A stretch of DNA of 64,000 bases, from assembly GCF_037782385.1 (NCBI RefSeq), contig NZ_JBBEXD010000004.1:372001-436000 (forward strand), written 5' to 3'. The notes below the pieces were generated by a model that saw only the letters and a list, made by a program, of their open reading frames with translations, ran no database searches and was not told where the DNA came from. Position numbers and translations under genes: made by a program. Each line of letters starts with the position of its first letter. Position 1 is the first letter of the stretch. Source of the DNA: Ascidiimonas meishanensis (GTDB lineage Bacteria > Bacteroidota > Bacteroidia > Flavobacteriales > Flavobacteriaceae). Of this stretch, positions 7,922 through 15,677 are shown one piece after another.

Positions 7922-9746
7922 TTAATACTGCTTTTTTAAGATTATAATTTATAGTCACTCTTGTGCCGTTATTGGGTATGGAATTAATAAATAAACGCCC
8001 ATTTATGTAACTAATACGTTCTTTCATAAAGAAAAACCCCATTCCTCCATCACTATCATTTTTAGGGCCTCTACTTAATATAGAAGAATCAAATCCTATT
8101 CCGTCGTCATCAATAACTACACTTAGTATATCATCTTTATAATTCACTGTGACCAAAATATAATTTGCTTGGGCATATTTAACGGCATTATTAACAGCTT
8201 CTTGTGTCACTCTGTAAATATTTGTTTCAGCTAAAGAATTAAATCTAATGCTTTCTTCAGATTTGTTTTCAAATAATATATTTTTTCCCGTTAATTTACT
8301 CAGTTCCTGAGTCATTTTTTGTAAAGCAGGGAAAACCCCATGATCTTTTAACTCTGGTGGTGTTAAATTAAAAGTAGCAGTACGAACTCCTTTTATTAAA
8401 TCAGAAGTAAGTGATTTTAAAAATGCCAATTTTTCTTCAGATTTTTCTTTGTTATCTAAGTTAACAGATTCTATATTAAATTTCAAGGCAGTTAACATCT
8501 GGCCAATTCCATCATGAATATCCTTGGCTATTCTTTTTCTCTCTTCTTCTTGTCCTTCAACAATTTGACTTGCCTGCAATTGTTTCTGGCGAATGCTCTC
8601 CTCATAGTTTTGTTTGGTGAGTTCTTCTATTTTTAACTGATTTCTTTTTCGTTGTGTTATATCTGAGCATAAAATTAAAATACTTTGTTCCAGACCTGAC
8701 TGATGCATTGGAATAATAGACATATCCAACCACAAATCAATACCGCTTCTAGTCTTTACTTTTATTTCTTCTGTTCTAATATTTTTTCGTTTGCTCGTTA
8801 GAATTTCACGTAAATATTGCTGTTGACCTTCATCTTCTGTCAAAATCTCGGATAAGGGTATATTTAGGTTAGTACTGGTTTTTTCTAAAAGATTTAAAAA
8901 CTTCCTGCTCATAAAAACTACTGTTCCGTCATTTCTAGTACTCGCAAACAGCGCAGCATTGTCAATCACAAAATTTAACTCTTGTAATTGTTGTAGCGAT
9001 TTTTCTTTTTCTAAAAATAATTGTTTTGCCGCCCTCGCACTATTTTCTGAATCTTTTTGGCTCTGTATAAGATTAGATATGGTTTGACGAATTTGAAGTG
9101 AGAGTGGCCTAAATATAAATACTATCTCCAGTAACAAAATTAAAAGTGAAAATGAAAATAATAAAATCTCTTTAAGTTTTAATTGCTCTAGTTGCCTTTT
9201 GCTTAATGTATCATACTTATTGACAATGGCATCCATCTTACTTAAAAAAACAGGTTCATTTAAAAGCAATAAGTCTATATTTTTTGAGATTAAAGAACTG
9301 TCTTGAACACCATTTAATATTTGTTCTGTGGCATTTACCATAAGCTTATGGCGAATGTCAAGTTCATTGAAAAGTGTTAAGATCTCAGGATTTTTCTCTA
9401 CTGGTAATCCCATACTATCATTGCCTTTTACAAGACCTTCATGTGATACTTTCCATAAACGTAACGTACTTTTTAAATCTTCCAGTACTCTTAATTGTCT
9501 AATTTTATCCCAATCCTGTATTCTCAAAAGAAGTGCTTCTTTGACTAATTTCTGACTAAGTGCACGTTGTCTACCTGCGACATTGATTACACGGGAATCA
9601 TTTAACTGTGAATTAAGGTGCTGTTGAATTAAAATTTGAGCAATAGTGATCGTCATTGCAATAGCTAAAATGGCTAAAATATACCATTTCTGAATTCTTA
9701 GAAAGGTAGCTGCATCTAACTTGATTTTTTTTGTAGAATTCTGCAT
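7911..9746 (-). CDS. NarX-like sensor histidine kinase with PAS domain
   Basis: 611 residues. First membrane segment at about 17-40, then a periplasmic four-helix NarX/PilJ-type domain with the nitrate-sensor-like P-box NVAGRQRALSQKLVKEAL (about 55-72), a second membrane segment at about 195-215, a PAS domain (about 255-370), and a HisKA_3 dimerisation helix with KDIHDGIGQMLTALKF carrying the phospho-accepting His near residue 410. The C-terminal ATPase has boxes TQEAVNNAVKYA, DDDGIGFD and GGMGFFFMKER. It probably senses nitrate or nitrite and phosphorylates the NarL-type regulator at 21301, the only such regulator in the island. The C-terminus overlaps the sirohaem gene start, so it is in the nitrite reductase operon. 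Confidence 0.88.
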   Translation of the reverse strand: MQNSTKKIKLDAATFLRIQKWYILAILAIAMTITIAQILIQQHLNSQLNDSRVINVAGRQRALSQKLVKEALLLRIQDWDKIRQLRVLEDLKSTLRLWKVSHEGLVKGNDSMGLPVEKNPEILTLFNELDIRHKLMVNATEQILNGVQDSSLISKNIDLLLLNEPVFLSKMDAIVNKYDTLSKRQLEQLKLKEILLFSFSLLILLLEIVFIFRPLSLQIRQTISNLIQSQKDSENSARAAKQLFLEKEKSLQQLQELNFVIDNAALFASTRNDGTVVFMSRKFLNLLEKTSTNLNIPLSEILTEDEGQQQYLREILTSKRKNIRTEEIKVKTRSGIDLWLDMSIIPMHQSGLEQSILILCSDITQRKRNQLKIEELTKQNYEESIRQKQLQASQIVEGQEEERKRIAKDIHDGIGQMLTALKFNIESVNLDNKEKSEEKLAFLKSLTSDLIKGVRTATFNLTPPELKDHGVFPALQKMTQELSKLTGKNILFENKSEESIRFNSLAETNIYRVTQEAVNNAVKYAQANYILVTVNYKDDILSVVIDDDGIGFDSSILSRGPKNDSDGGMGFFFMKERISYINGRLFINSIPNNGTRVTINYNLKKAVLNGA

Positions 9747-9774
9747 ACCATTATCTTCTTATTCTTTGAAAAAT

Positions 9775-10368
9775 TTATTGGCTAATCGCAATGCTTACTA
9801 ACTCCTTTGCATGATTAGAAAAAGCTATATTAAGTGCTGCTTGATGACCTTTATCTGACATTTTGATCCATGTTTTACGCAAAATATCTATCACTTTCTC
9901 ATCATTGTGTTTTTGAGTAAATGGCTCTAAATAATATTGAAGAAAAACTAAACAAATAACATCTTCTAGGGTTTGGGTTTCTTTGCTTTTCTTTAGTTGT
10001 TTTTTTAAGAGAAGAAATTGAACTTGCGCTATTATATCTTCATCATATCCCACTTTTTGGAGAATTTCTTTGGCCTTTTCTGAGTGAAATTTTTTAAGCT
10101 CTTGTCGCCATCTCAGATACCCCGTTCGGTTCATCTCATAAGAATCTCTTGCTATTTGCCATCTACAAATATGCTGGCACCTTGCGGTAAGCTGCAAAGC
10201 TTCTGAAGCGTCTGGCTCAAAACTATTAAGTGTTTCTGTCATTCTAATAGCATACAATACTTCTTTTGCATACTTTTTCCCTTTTACCAGCTCTGTATTT
10301 GGATCTTTACTATTTGCTTCATCAAAAAGTCGAAAAGCTTCTTTCAATAAATGATTTCTGGTGGACAT
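9775..10368 (-). CDS. DUF4202 domain-containing protein
   Basis: 197 residues, mainly helical, starting HLLKEAFRLFDEANSKDPNTE and containing LQLTARCQHICRWQIARDSYEMNRTGYLRWR (His- and Arg-rich, possibly metal-binding, described here by its position at about 63-95) and YYLEPFTQKHNDEKVIDILRKTWIKMS. This is the DUF4202 family, which in my recollection commonly neighbours sulfate or nitrate assimilation genes. The His/Cys arrangement resembles an HD-like helical metal site, but no activity is established. It lies 18 bp after nirD and 28 bp before the kinase, inside the nitrite reductase operon. Confidence 0.8.
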   Translation of the reverse strand: MSTRNHLLKEAFRLFDEANSKDPNTELVKGKKYAKEVLYAIRMTETLNSFEPDASEALQLTARCQHICRWQIARDSYEMNRTGYLRWRQELKKFHSEKAKEILQKVGYDEDIIAQVQFLLLKKQLKKSKETQTLEDVICLVFLQYYLEPFTQKHNDEKVIDILRKTWIKMSDKGHQAALNIAFSNHAKELVSIAISQ

Positions 10369-10386
10369 TGCTATTGTGTGCTGATT

Positions 10387-10767
10387 TTATTCTATAAAGC
10401 CAAGATACACAAAGTTGTCCATAATTTTTATAGGATAGGTAGCAATTGCATCTAAACTGCCATTTAAATTTTCACCTGTTTTTAGAGAAAACGTGTTTTT
10501 ATGCAATGGGCACGCTACTTTAGGTTGTTCTCCTTCCTCTCCTATCATTCCTCTAGAGAGTACCATTTCCATTTTATGTGGGCATAAATTTTGACAGGCG
10601 TACCATTCTCCCTTGCGCGTAAAGTTAAAAACAGCTATCTGCTTATCTTTATATTTAACGCATGCGCCTCCATTTTTTGGGAATTTTGACACTGGTGCCG
10701 CCTTAAACCAAACTTTAACTGCCTCTGGAGAGATTGCCTGATACGTATTTAAATCTGAAAGTGCCAT
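10387..10767 (-). CDS. nirD: Nitrite reductase (NADH) small subunit, Rieske-type
   Basis: 126 residues. NirD is the small partner of the cytoplasmic NADH-dependent nitrite reductase. The Rieske-like fold is visible: CQNLCPHKMEMVLSRGMIGEEG and ACPLHKNTFSLKTGENLNG, with the CPH and CPLHK boxes intact (Cys-x-His at about 62-64 and Cys-x2-His at about 86-89). Many NirD proteins have lost these ligands, so retention suggests a real [2Fe-2S] centre in this protein. It starts 26 bp after the end of nirB and is cotranscribed with it. Confidence 0.92.
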   Translation of the reverse strand: MALSDLNTYQAISPEAVKVWFKAAPVSKFPKNGGACVKYKDKQIAVFNFTRKGEWYACQNLCPHKMEMVLSRGMIGEEGEQPKVACPLHKNTFSLKTGENLNGSLDAIATYPIKIMDNFVYLGFIE

Positions 10768-10793
10768 TAAATTAGTTTTTATTGATTAGTTAG

Positions 10794-13295
10794 TTACGAC
10801 CAAACCTTTGGCATTTTTTGTTCACGAAGTGCTACAAATTCAATGTTTTCATCTAGATCATCCGAATTCACAAAATGAGTATACCGCTCTCTTATTTCTG
10901 GAGTTTCTACTGCCTCTTTCCATTCACATTGATAGGTGTCTCTATAAGACTTCATTTCTCTATCTAGCTCATCGGCTATTCCAAGAGAATCATTAATCAC
11001 TACATTTTTTAAATAGGTAATTCCTCCTTCTAGTTTTTCCAACCAAGCCGCAGTTCTAACCAAGGGTGCTGCAGTTTTGATATAATACATTAAAAAACGA
11101 TCTACGTATTTAATAGCAGTCTCTTTATCTACTTTTTCCACCAATAATTCTGCATGTTTTGGATTGGCTCCTCCATTACCACAGACATAAACATTCCAAC
11201 CTCCTTCTACGGCAATAAAACCAAAATCTTTACAACGTGCTTCTGCACATTCACGTATACATCCAGAAACCCCCCCCTTCATTTTATGAGGCGATCTTAT
11301 CCCCTTATATCTATTTTCAATTTCAATAGCAAAGCTTACACTTTCATCCATTCCATATCTACACCAGGTAGAGCCAACACAACTTTTAACTGTTCTAAGC
11401 GATTTGCCATAAGCATGTCCGCTTTCAAAACCTTCTTTAATTAATTCTTCCCAAATCAATGGTAATTCATGCAGCTGTGCTCCAAACATATCAATTCGTT
11501 GGCCTCCGGTTATTTTAGTATACAGATCATACTTCATACCTATTCTTCCTAATGCCATTAATTGTTTGGGAGTAATTTCTCCACCGGCAACTCTTGGGAC
11601 AACAGAATAAGTCCCGTTACGTTGAATATTGGCCAAATATCTATCATTAGAATCCTGAATAGTTTCTTGCACATTTGCTGTTTCATTATAAACACTAGCA
11701 AAAATTGCTGCCACTACTGGTTTGCAAACTTCACAGCCATGACCAGATCCAACCGTATCTAAAAGTTCATCATATTCTTGAATATTTCTTAGCTTCACGA
11801 TATCATAAAGTTCCTGACGGGAGTAATCAAAATGCTCGCAAATACGAATCTTAACAGTCTTTCCCAAAGATTTCAAACTTTCTACCACCAAATCAGAAAC
11901 CATAGGTTTACAACCTCCGCAGCCGGTTGTTGCTTTGGTAGCTTTTGCTATTTCCTTAACAGTTTCATTACCTTCATCAATAACAGCACAGCAAATGGCT
12001 CCTTTTGTAACAGATTCACATGAACATACAACGGCCTCATCTGGCAAATCCATCGCATTGCCTAAAACGGCACTTTCTCCATTTCTAGAACCTAGAATTA
12101 AATCCTCAGGGTTCTCTGGAAGGCTCATCTTGTTTTGATATAATTGTAAAAGCATATTGTAATCATCAGCATCGCCAACAAGTATACCGCCAAGGAGTAA
12201 CTTACCGTCCTTGGAAATATTTATACGTTTATATAAGCCTTTTAATTTATTTTCAAAAACAATTGCGTGTCCTTCTTCTTCTGAAGTAAATGGATTTCCA
12301 AAACTAGCAACGTCTACTCCTATTAATTTTAATTTGGTAGACATATCTATAGCATCCTTCATCTTAGTTTCCTTCCCAAGTATTTGGTCTACTGCAACCT
12401 GAGCCATTTCATATCCCGGAGCCACCAGTCCATATATCATTTCCTTGTACAAAGCTACTTCACCTATAGCAAGTATAGATGAATCTGAAGTTTTCATGGC
12501 ATTATCTACTACAACTCCTCCCCTTACACCTACCTCTAGCCTACAAGCCCTTGCAAGTTCATCACGTGGTCTTATCCCAGCAGATATGATTAACATATCT
12601 ACATTTAAAGGAGCTCCTTCCGAAAATTCCATTCCCTCAATACTGCCATTACCAATTATTTTCTTGGTAACCTTGTTGAGATGAACATGAATTCCCAACT
12701 CTTTTATCTTACTTTCTAAAACTTTACTTCCATCGTCATCTAATTGTCTTGGCATTAAACGAGGGGCAAACTCAACCACATGTGGCTCCAGCCCTAAGTC
12801 TTTAACTGCTTTAGCAGCTTCTAATCCCAATAATCCTCCTCCTAATACCGCAGCTTTACCACCCTTTACGGTGTCTGCAAACTTCATGGTTTTTTCAAGG
12901 TCTTCAATTGTTCTATATACAAAAACACCTTGTTTTTCAACACCCTTTATAGGAGGAACAAAAGGAGCAGAACCCGTAGCTAAAACCAAGTAATCATAAG
13001 CATATGTTTTATTACTACTCGTAATAACTGTTTTACTAGCTCTTTGAATACCTACCACCTTCTCATTTACATACAATGTAATTCCATTGGATTTATACCA
13101 ATCAAGAGGTGCCAACATCAACTTTTCTGCGTCTCCTTCTTCAAAATACTCACTTAAATGTACACGATCATATGCCGCTCTAGGTTCTTCTCCAAAAACA
13201 ATCAAATTAAAATCTTTTGATTTTTCTGAAGCTACAAACTTTTCACAAAATTTATAACCTACCATTCCGTTACCTACTACTAATATATTTTTCAT
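10794..13295 (-). CDS. nirB: Nitrite reductase (NADH) large subunit
   Basis: 833 residues, the normal size. NirB reduces nitrite to ammonium with NADH through FAD, [2Fe-2S], [4Fe-4S] and sirohaem. N-terminal FAD/NAD domain: ILVVGNGMVGYKFCE (4-18), the second Rossmann GGGLLGLEAAKAV, and AIGEVALYK. Two BFD-like [2Fe-2S] domains follow (CSCESVTKGAI with CGGCKPMV; CEHFDYSRQEL with GCEVCKPVV). The C-terminal sulfite/nitrite reductase fold has the sirohaem-[4Fe-4S] ligands CVGSTWC (about 640) and CIRECAEARC (about 678). The promoter region at 13296-13419 is shared with divergent cobA and holds a perfect inverted repeat. It is the first gene of the minus-strand nitrite operon. Confidence 0.95.
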   Translation of the reverse strand: MKNILVVGNGMVGYKFCEKFVASEKSKDFNLIVFGEEPRAAYDRVHLSEYFEEGDAEKLMLAPLDWYKSNGITLYVNEKVVGIQRASKTVITSSNKTYAYDYLVLATGSAPFVPPIKGVEKQGVFVYRTIEDLEKTMKFADTVKGGKAAVLGGGLLGLEAAKAVKDLGLEPHVVEFAPRLMPRQLDDDGSKVLESKIKELGIHVHLNKVTKKIIGNGSIEGMEFSEGAPLNVDMLIISAGIRPRDELARACRLEVGVRGGVVVDNAMKTSDSSILAIGEVALYKEMIYGLVAPGYEMAQVAVDQILGKETKMKDAIDMSTKLKLIGVDVASFGNPFTSEEEGHAIVFENKLKGLYKRINISKDGKLLLGGILVGDADDYNMLLQLYQNKMSLPENPEDLILGSRNGESAVLGNAMDLPDEAVVCSCESVTKGAICCAVIDEGNETVKEIAKATKATTGCGGCKPMVSDLVVESLKSLGKTVKIRICEHFDYSRQELYDIVKLRNIQEYDELLDTVGSGHGCEVCKPVVAAIFASVYNETANVQETIQDSNDRYLANIQRNGTYSVVPRVAGGEITPKQLMALGRIGMKYDLYTKITGGQRIDMFGAQLHELPLIWEELIKEGFESGHAYGKSLRTVKSCVGSTWCRYGMDESVSFAIEIENRYKGIRSPHKMKGGVSGCIRECAEARCKDFGFIAVEGGWNVYVCGNGGANPKHAELLVEKVDKETAIKYVDRFLMYYIKTAAPLVRTAAWLEKLEGGITYLKNVVINDSLGIADELDREMKSYRDTYQCEWKEAVETPEIRERYTHFVNSDDLDENIEFVALREQKMPKVWS

Positions 13296-13325
13296 TGGGT
13301 TCTTCTTTAAGTAAGACTTTACAAT

Positions 13326-13345
13326 ATTACGTATTATTACGTAAT
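13326..13345. promoter_or_regulatory. Candidate operator of the FNR-like regulator, nirB/cobA divergent promoter
   Basis: A perfect inverted repeat ATTACGTA-TTAT-TACGTAAT sits in the 124-bp gap between the divergent nirB and cobA genes. Half-sites of five conserved bases separated by four (ACGTA-N4-TACGT) have the geometry of Crp/Fnr-family boxes, although the half-site is not the E. coli FNR TTGAT. Two further TACGTA half-sites follow at about 13352-13374, so the region is unusually rich in this motif. Similar boxes at 14378 and 15640 flank the Crp/Fnr-family gene. Confidence 0.6.
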
Positions 13346-13419
13346 TTATATGTACGTATATCAGAATAATTACGTATTATTGTTGATGATTTAACAAAAG
13401 TTTTACCTAAATAATCAAA

Positions 13420-14196
13420 ATGAAGCAATCCATAAAACAACCAAAAGTAACCTTGGTAGGTGCGGGACCTGGCAGTAAAGATCTCATTACAATAAGAGGT
13501 TTAAAGGCTATTCAGCAAGCAGATGCAATTTTATACGATGCTTTAATAGATAGCGACTTATTACTCGAAGCTGCAAGTGACATACCCAAGCTATACGTAG
13601 GAAAAAGATGTGAAAAACACTCGCGATCTCAAGAAGAAATCAACACTTCCCTTGTAGAATATGCTTTGTCTTATGGTCATGTAGTGCGTTTAAAAGGAGG
13701 AGATCCTTTTGTTTTTGGAAGAGCCTCAGAAGAAATTGATTATGTAGAATCTTTTGGAATACCAGTAACCGTAGTTCCTGGTGTATCTAGTGCCATTGCT
13801 GTGCCCTCAAGCCAAGGCATACCTCTTACAAAAAGGGGAACCGCATCTAGTTTTTGGGTAATGACAGCCACTAAAAAAGATGGCTTTTTTTCGGAGGATC
13901 TAAAAATGGCTGCAAAATCTTCAGCCACCTTAGTAATTTTAATGGGCATGCGGAAAATAGTTGAAATAGCCAAGGTAATAAAAAACTTTCGTGGCGGACT
14001 CACTCCCATGGCAATAATCCAAAATGGGACCTTGAAAACTGAATCCTGCATCACCGGAACCTTAAATAACGTACAAAGCATCTATAATAGAATAGATATT
14101 TCTCTTCCCGGAATTATCGTTATTGGTACAGTTGTAGCAGAACACCCCACTTTTTTTGAAGAAGAAGTACAAAGAGTTCTACATTCTACTCTTTAA
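13420..14196 (+). CDS. cobA: Uroporphyrinogen-III C-methyltransferase
   Basis: 258 residues. It transfers two methyl groups from S-adenosylmethionine to uroporphyrinogen III, giving precorrin-2 for sirohaem. Signatures: VTLVGAGPGSKDLITIRGLKA at residues 10-30 (SUMT motif 1), VRLKGGDPFVFGRASEEI around 90-107, and VVPGVSSAIAVPSSQGIPLTKRG (SAM-binding and substrate pocket). Length is typical of the single-domain enzyme. It is divergent from nirB and shares its control region, including the ACGTA-N4-TACGT box. Together with the dehydrogenase/ferrochelatase at 7328 it completes sirohaem synthesis for NirB. Confidence 0.95.
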   Translation: MKQSIKQPKVTLVGAGPGSKDLITIRGLKAIQQADAILYDALIDSDLLLEAASDIPKLYVGKRCEKHSRSQEEINTSLVEYALSYGHVVRLKGGDPFVFGRASEEIDYVESFGIPVTVVPGVSSAIAVPSSQGIPLTKRGTASSFWVMTATKKDGFFSEDLKMAAKSSATLVILMGMRKIVEIAKVIKNFRGGLTPMAIIQNGTLKTESCITGTLNNVQSIYNRIDISLPGIIVIGTVVAEHPTFFEEEVQRVLHSTL

Positions 14197-14340
14197 TCTC
14201 GAAAGTACTACCTAAAATTCCTAATTTAAGGGATATAAACCCCTATCTATAAGCTTCCTCCCCTTAGTGTATTTAGTTTTTCACAATACACCACACCTAT
14301 TTTATCAATCTTTATTTTTCACAAAGAAAAAATTCCTATT

Positions 14341-14377
14341 ATCATAAAAATACTTAGTTATTAAGGATTTTTATGAT
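14341..14377 (+). terminator. Long AT-rich hairpin downstream of cobA
   Basis: Perfect 11-bp arms (ATCATAAAAAT and ATTTTTATGAT) enclose a 15-nt loop that can itself pair CTTA with TAAG. It lies about 145 nt after the cobA stop and ends exactly where the next operator begins. Low GC and no clear T-run make it a weak terminator; it could equally bring supercoiling or protein-binding structure to the promoter that follows. Confidence 0.4.
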
Positions 14378-14413
14378 ATTACGTATAGATACTTAATTAT
14401 AAATGTATTTTTG
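14378..14413 (+). promoter_or_regulatory. Candidate operator plus Bacteroidota -7 element upstream of the small ORF
   Basis: ATTACGTA-TAGA-TACTTAAT (14378-14397) is a near-perfect inverted repeat of the same type as at 13326. Eight bases downstream lies TATTTTTG (14406-14413), matching the Bacteroidota -7 consensus TAnnTTTG. There is no TTG at the expected -33 position, as expected for an activator-dependent promoter in which the box replaces the -33 element. The 50-codon ORF starts 30 nt downstream; the FNR-like gene follows it. Confidence 0.55.
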
Positions 14414-14443
14414 TAGTATCATCTGAATATAAAGACTAGTATT

Positions 14444-14596
14444 ATGCAAACTATTCATTTCAAAGCTTACGATTATAAGAGTATTTCTTCCAAAATATTC
14501 CCGATAAACGCTGTTTCTTGTTTTGGATCGTTCAAAATAATCCCTTTCAAACCTCATTTATTAAAGGATTTAAAATTAACCTATAATCAAAAATAG
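14444..14596 (+). CDS. Candidate 50-residue small protein downstream of the operator
   Basis: An ATG-to-TAG frame of 50 codons, starting MQTIHFKAYDYKSISSKIFP and ending LLKDLKLTYNQK. It is basic, has no membrane segment, and one Cys (in NAVSCFGSF). It stands alone in the 470-bp gap between cobA and the regulator, 30 nt after a TAnnTTTG element that has a Crp/Fnr-type box. Codon use looks like neighbouring genes and it has hydrophobic-polar alternation, but no recognised family and no clear ribosome binding site. It might be a regulon-controlled small protein or a chance frame in a leader. Confidence 0.4.
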   Translation: MQTIHFKAYDYKSISSKIFPINAVSCFGSFKIIPFKPHLLKDLKLTYNQK

Positions 14597-14720
14597 TAGT
14601 CCCCTTTTATGAACAAAGTCTGTATTGAATCTCTTGGTACTGTCACTGTTATAATTAAATATTTACGATTTGAAAAATTTTAATACATATGAGTCACAGA
14701 TAAGAAATCAGTCAAAAACT

Positions 14721-15434
14721 ATGATTTCTACCATAGTCTCTTGTAAATTATGTTCAAATGAATTATGTCTGATTAAGAAAAATATAGATTCCCCTATAAT
14801 TTCAAGGTTCACAAAATTAAAGAATGATATTCGTTGTAAAAAAGGGCAACAATTTATACTGGAAGGAGCGCCAGTAAACGGTCTTTTTTTTATTTTAAAA
14901 GGCACTGTAAAGGTATTTAGAACTGGGATAAATGGCAGAGAACAAATTGTGAGATTTGCTAAAAAAGGAGAAATAATTGGTCACCGGGGCTTTGGAGCTA
15001 CAGAACAATACCCAATTGGTGCCATTGCACTTGAAAATAGCGTTCTATGCTATTTTTCAAAAACTGAACTTCAGGAAGCACTTAAAAGTGACTCCTCCTT
15101 TGCATACGATTTCATGCTTTTTTATGCCAATGAGCTAGATAGGAGTGAGGCAAAAGTTAAATCACTTTCACAAATGACGGTTCGAGAAAGAGTGATTGAC
15201 ACCCTTCTCTATATTTACAGAAAATTTGGACAGCGCAATGGTTTTTTAGACTTACCGCTTAGTAGAAAAGAATATGCAGATTATGCAGGAACTACAGAAG
15301 AACAAGTCATCCGCATTTTCTCAATGCTTAAAAAAGAGAAAATTATTCTAACCAATGGCAAGAAAATTGGAATTCCAGACGCTAGTAGCTTAAAAAAAGA
15401 AATAGCTGAACACAACTTCTACCTAGACAGCTAA
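14721..15434 (+). CDS. Crp/Fnr-family regulator with FNR-like cysteine cluster
   Basis: 237 residues from the ATG at 14721; a longer reading from a TTG at 14670 is possible but adds a non-family tail. Cys residues CKLCSNELC sit at residues 8-16 and another in ALENSVLCYF about 100 residues on, in places equivalent to the [4Fe-4S] ligands of E. coli FNR (C20, C23, C29, C122). A cyclic-nucleotide-like jelly roll follows (GQQFILEGAPVNGLFFILKG), then a winged HTH with LSRKEYADYAGTTEEQVIRI; the recognition helix has E-x-x-x-R but lacks the Ser of FNR's E-x-x-S-R. It probably senses oxygen, NO or redox state and controls the flanking nitrite and nitrate genes through the ACGTA-N4-TACGT boxes. Confidence 0.87.
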   Translation: MISTIVSCKLCSNELCLIKKNIDSPIISRFTKLKNDIRCKKGQQFILEGAPVNGLFFILKGTVKVFRTGINGREQIVRFAKKGEIIGHRGFGATEQYPIGAIALENSVLCYFSKTELQEALKSDSSFAYDFMLFYANELDRSEAKVKSLSQMTVRERVIDTLLYIYRKFGQRNGFLDLPLSRKEYADYAGTTEEQVIRIFSMLKKEKIILTNGKKIGIPDASSLKKEIAEHNFYLDS

Positions 15435-15677
15435 TGCCACCTACCCACTTTCTTGAGTAAACATACGTAGTTTTACTCGATTAAACTTAAAAGCTTTAAA
15501 TATATATAAAATACTAATAAACAGTTAATTATATAAATAACCTGTTTTTTTATCATATTTTTTTATGTCTTAAAAACAGGCAATAACATGAATTATACAC
15601 ATACAATAATCAAATTAATGCCTTTACATTTGTTATCAATAAGTATTAATACGTAGAATAATTAATAAAATAAGAGT
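15435..15677 (+). promoter_or_regulatory. Control region of the nitrate uptake operon with operator-like boxes
   Basis: The 243-bp gap holds a weak box ACGTA-GTTT-TACTC (15465-15478), a hairpin with 9-bp arms CCTGTTTTT and AAAAACAGG (15541-15549 and 15572-15580), a perfect Bacteroidota -7 element TACATTTG (15627-15634), and a stronger box AAGTA-TTAA-TACGT (15643-15656). The stronger box lies just downstream of the -7 element, over the predicted transcription start, so binding there would repress, whereas the distal box could activate. The operon nrtA-like to porin follows. Confidence 0.5.
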
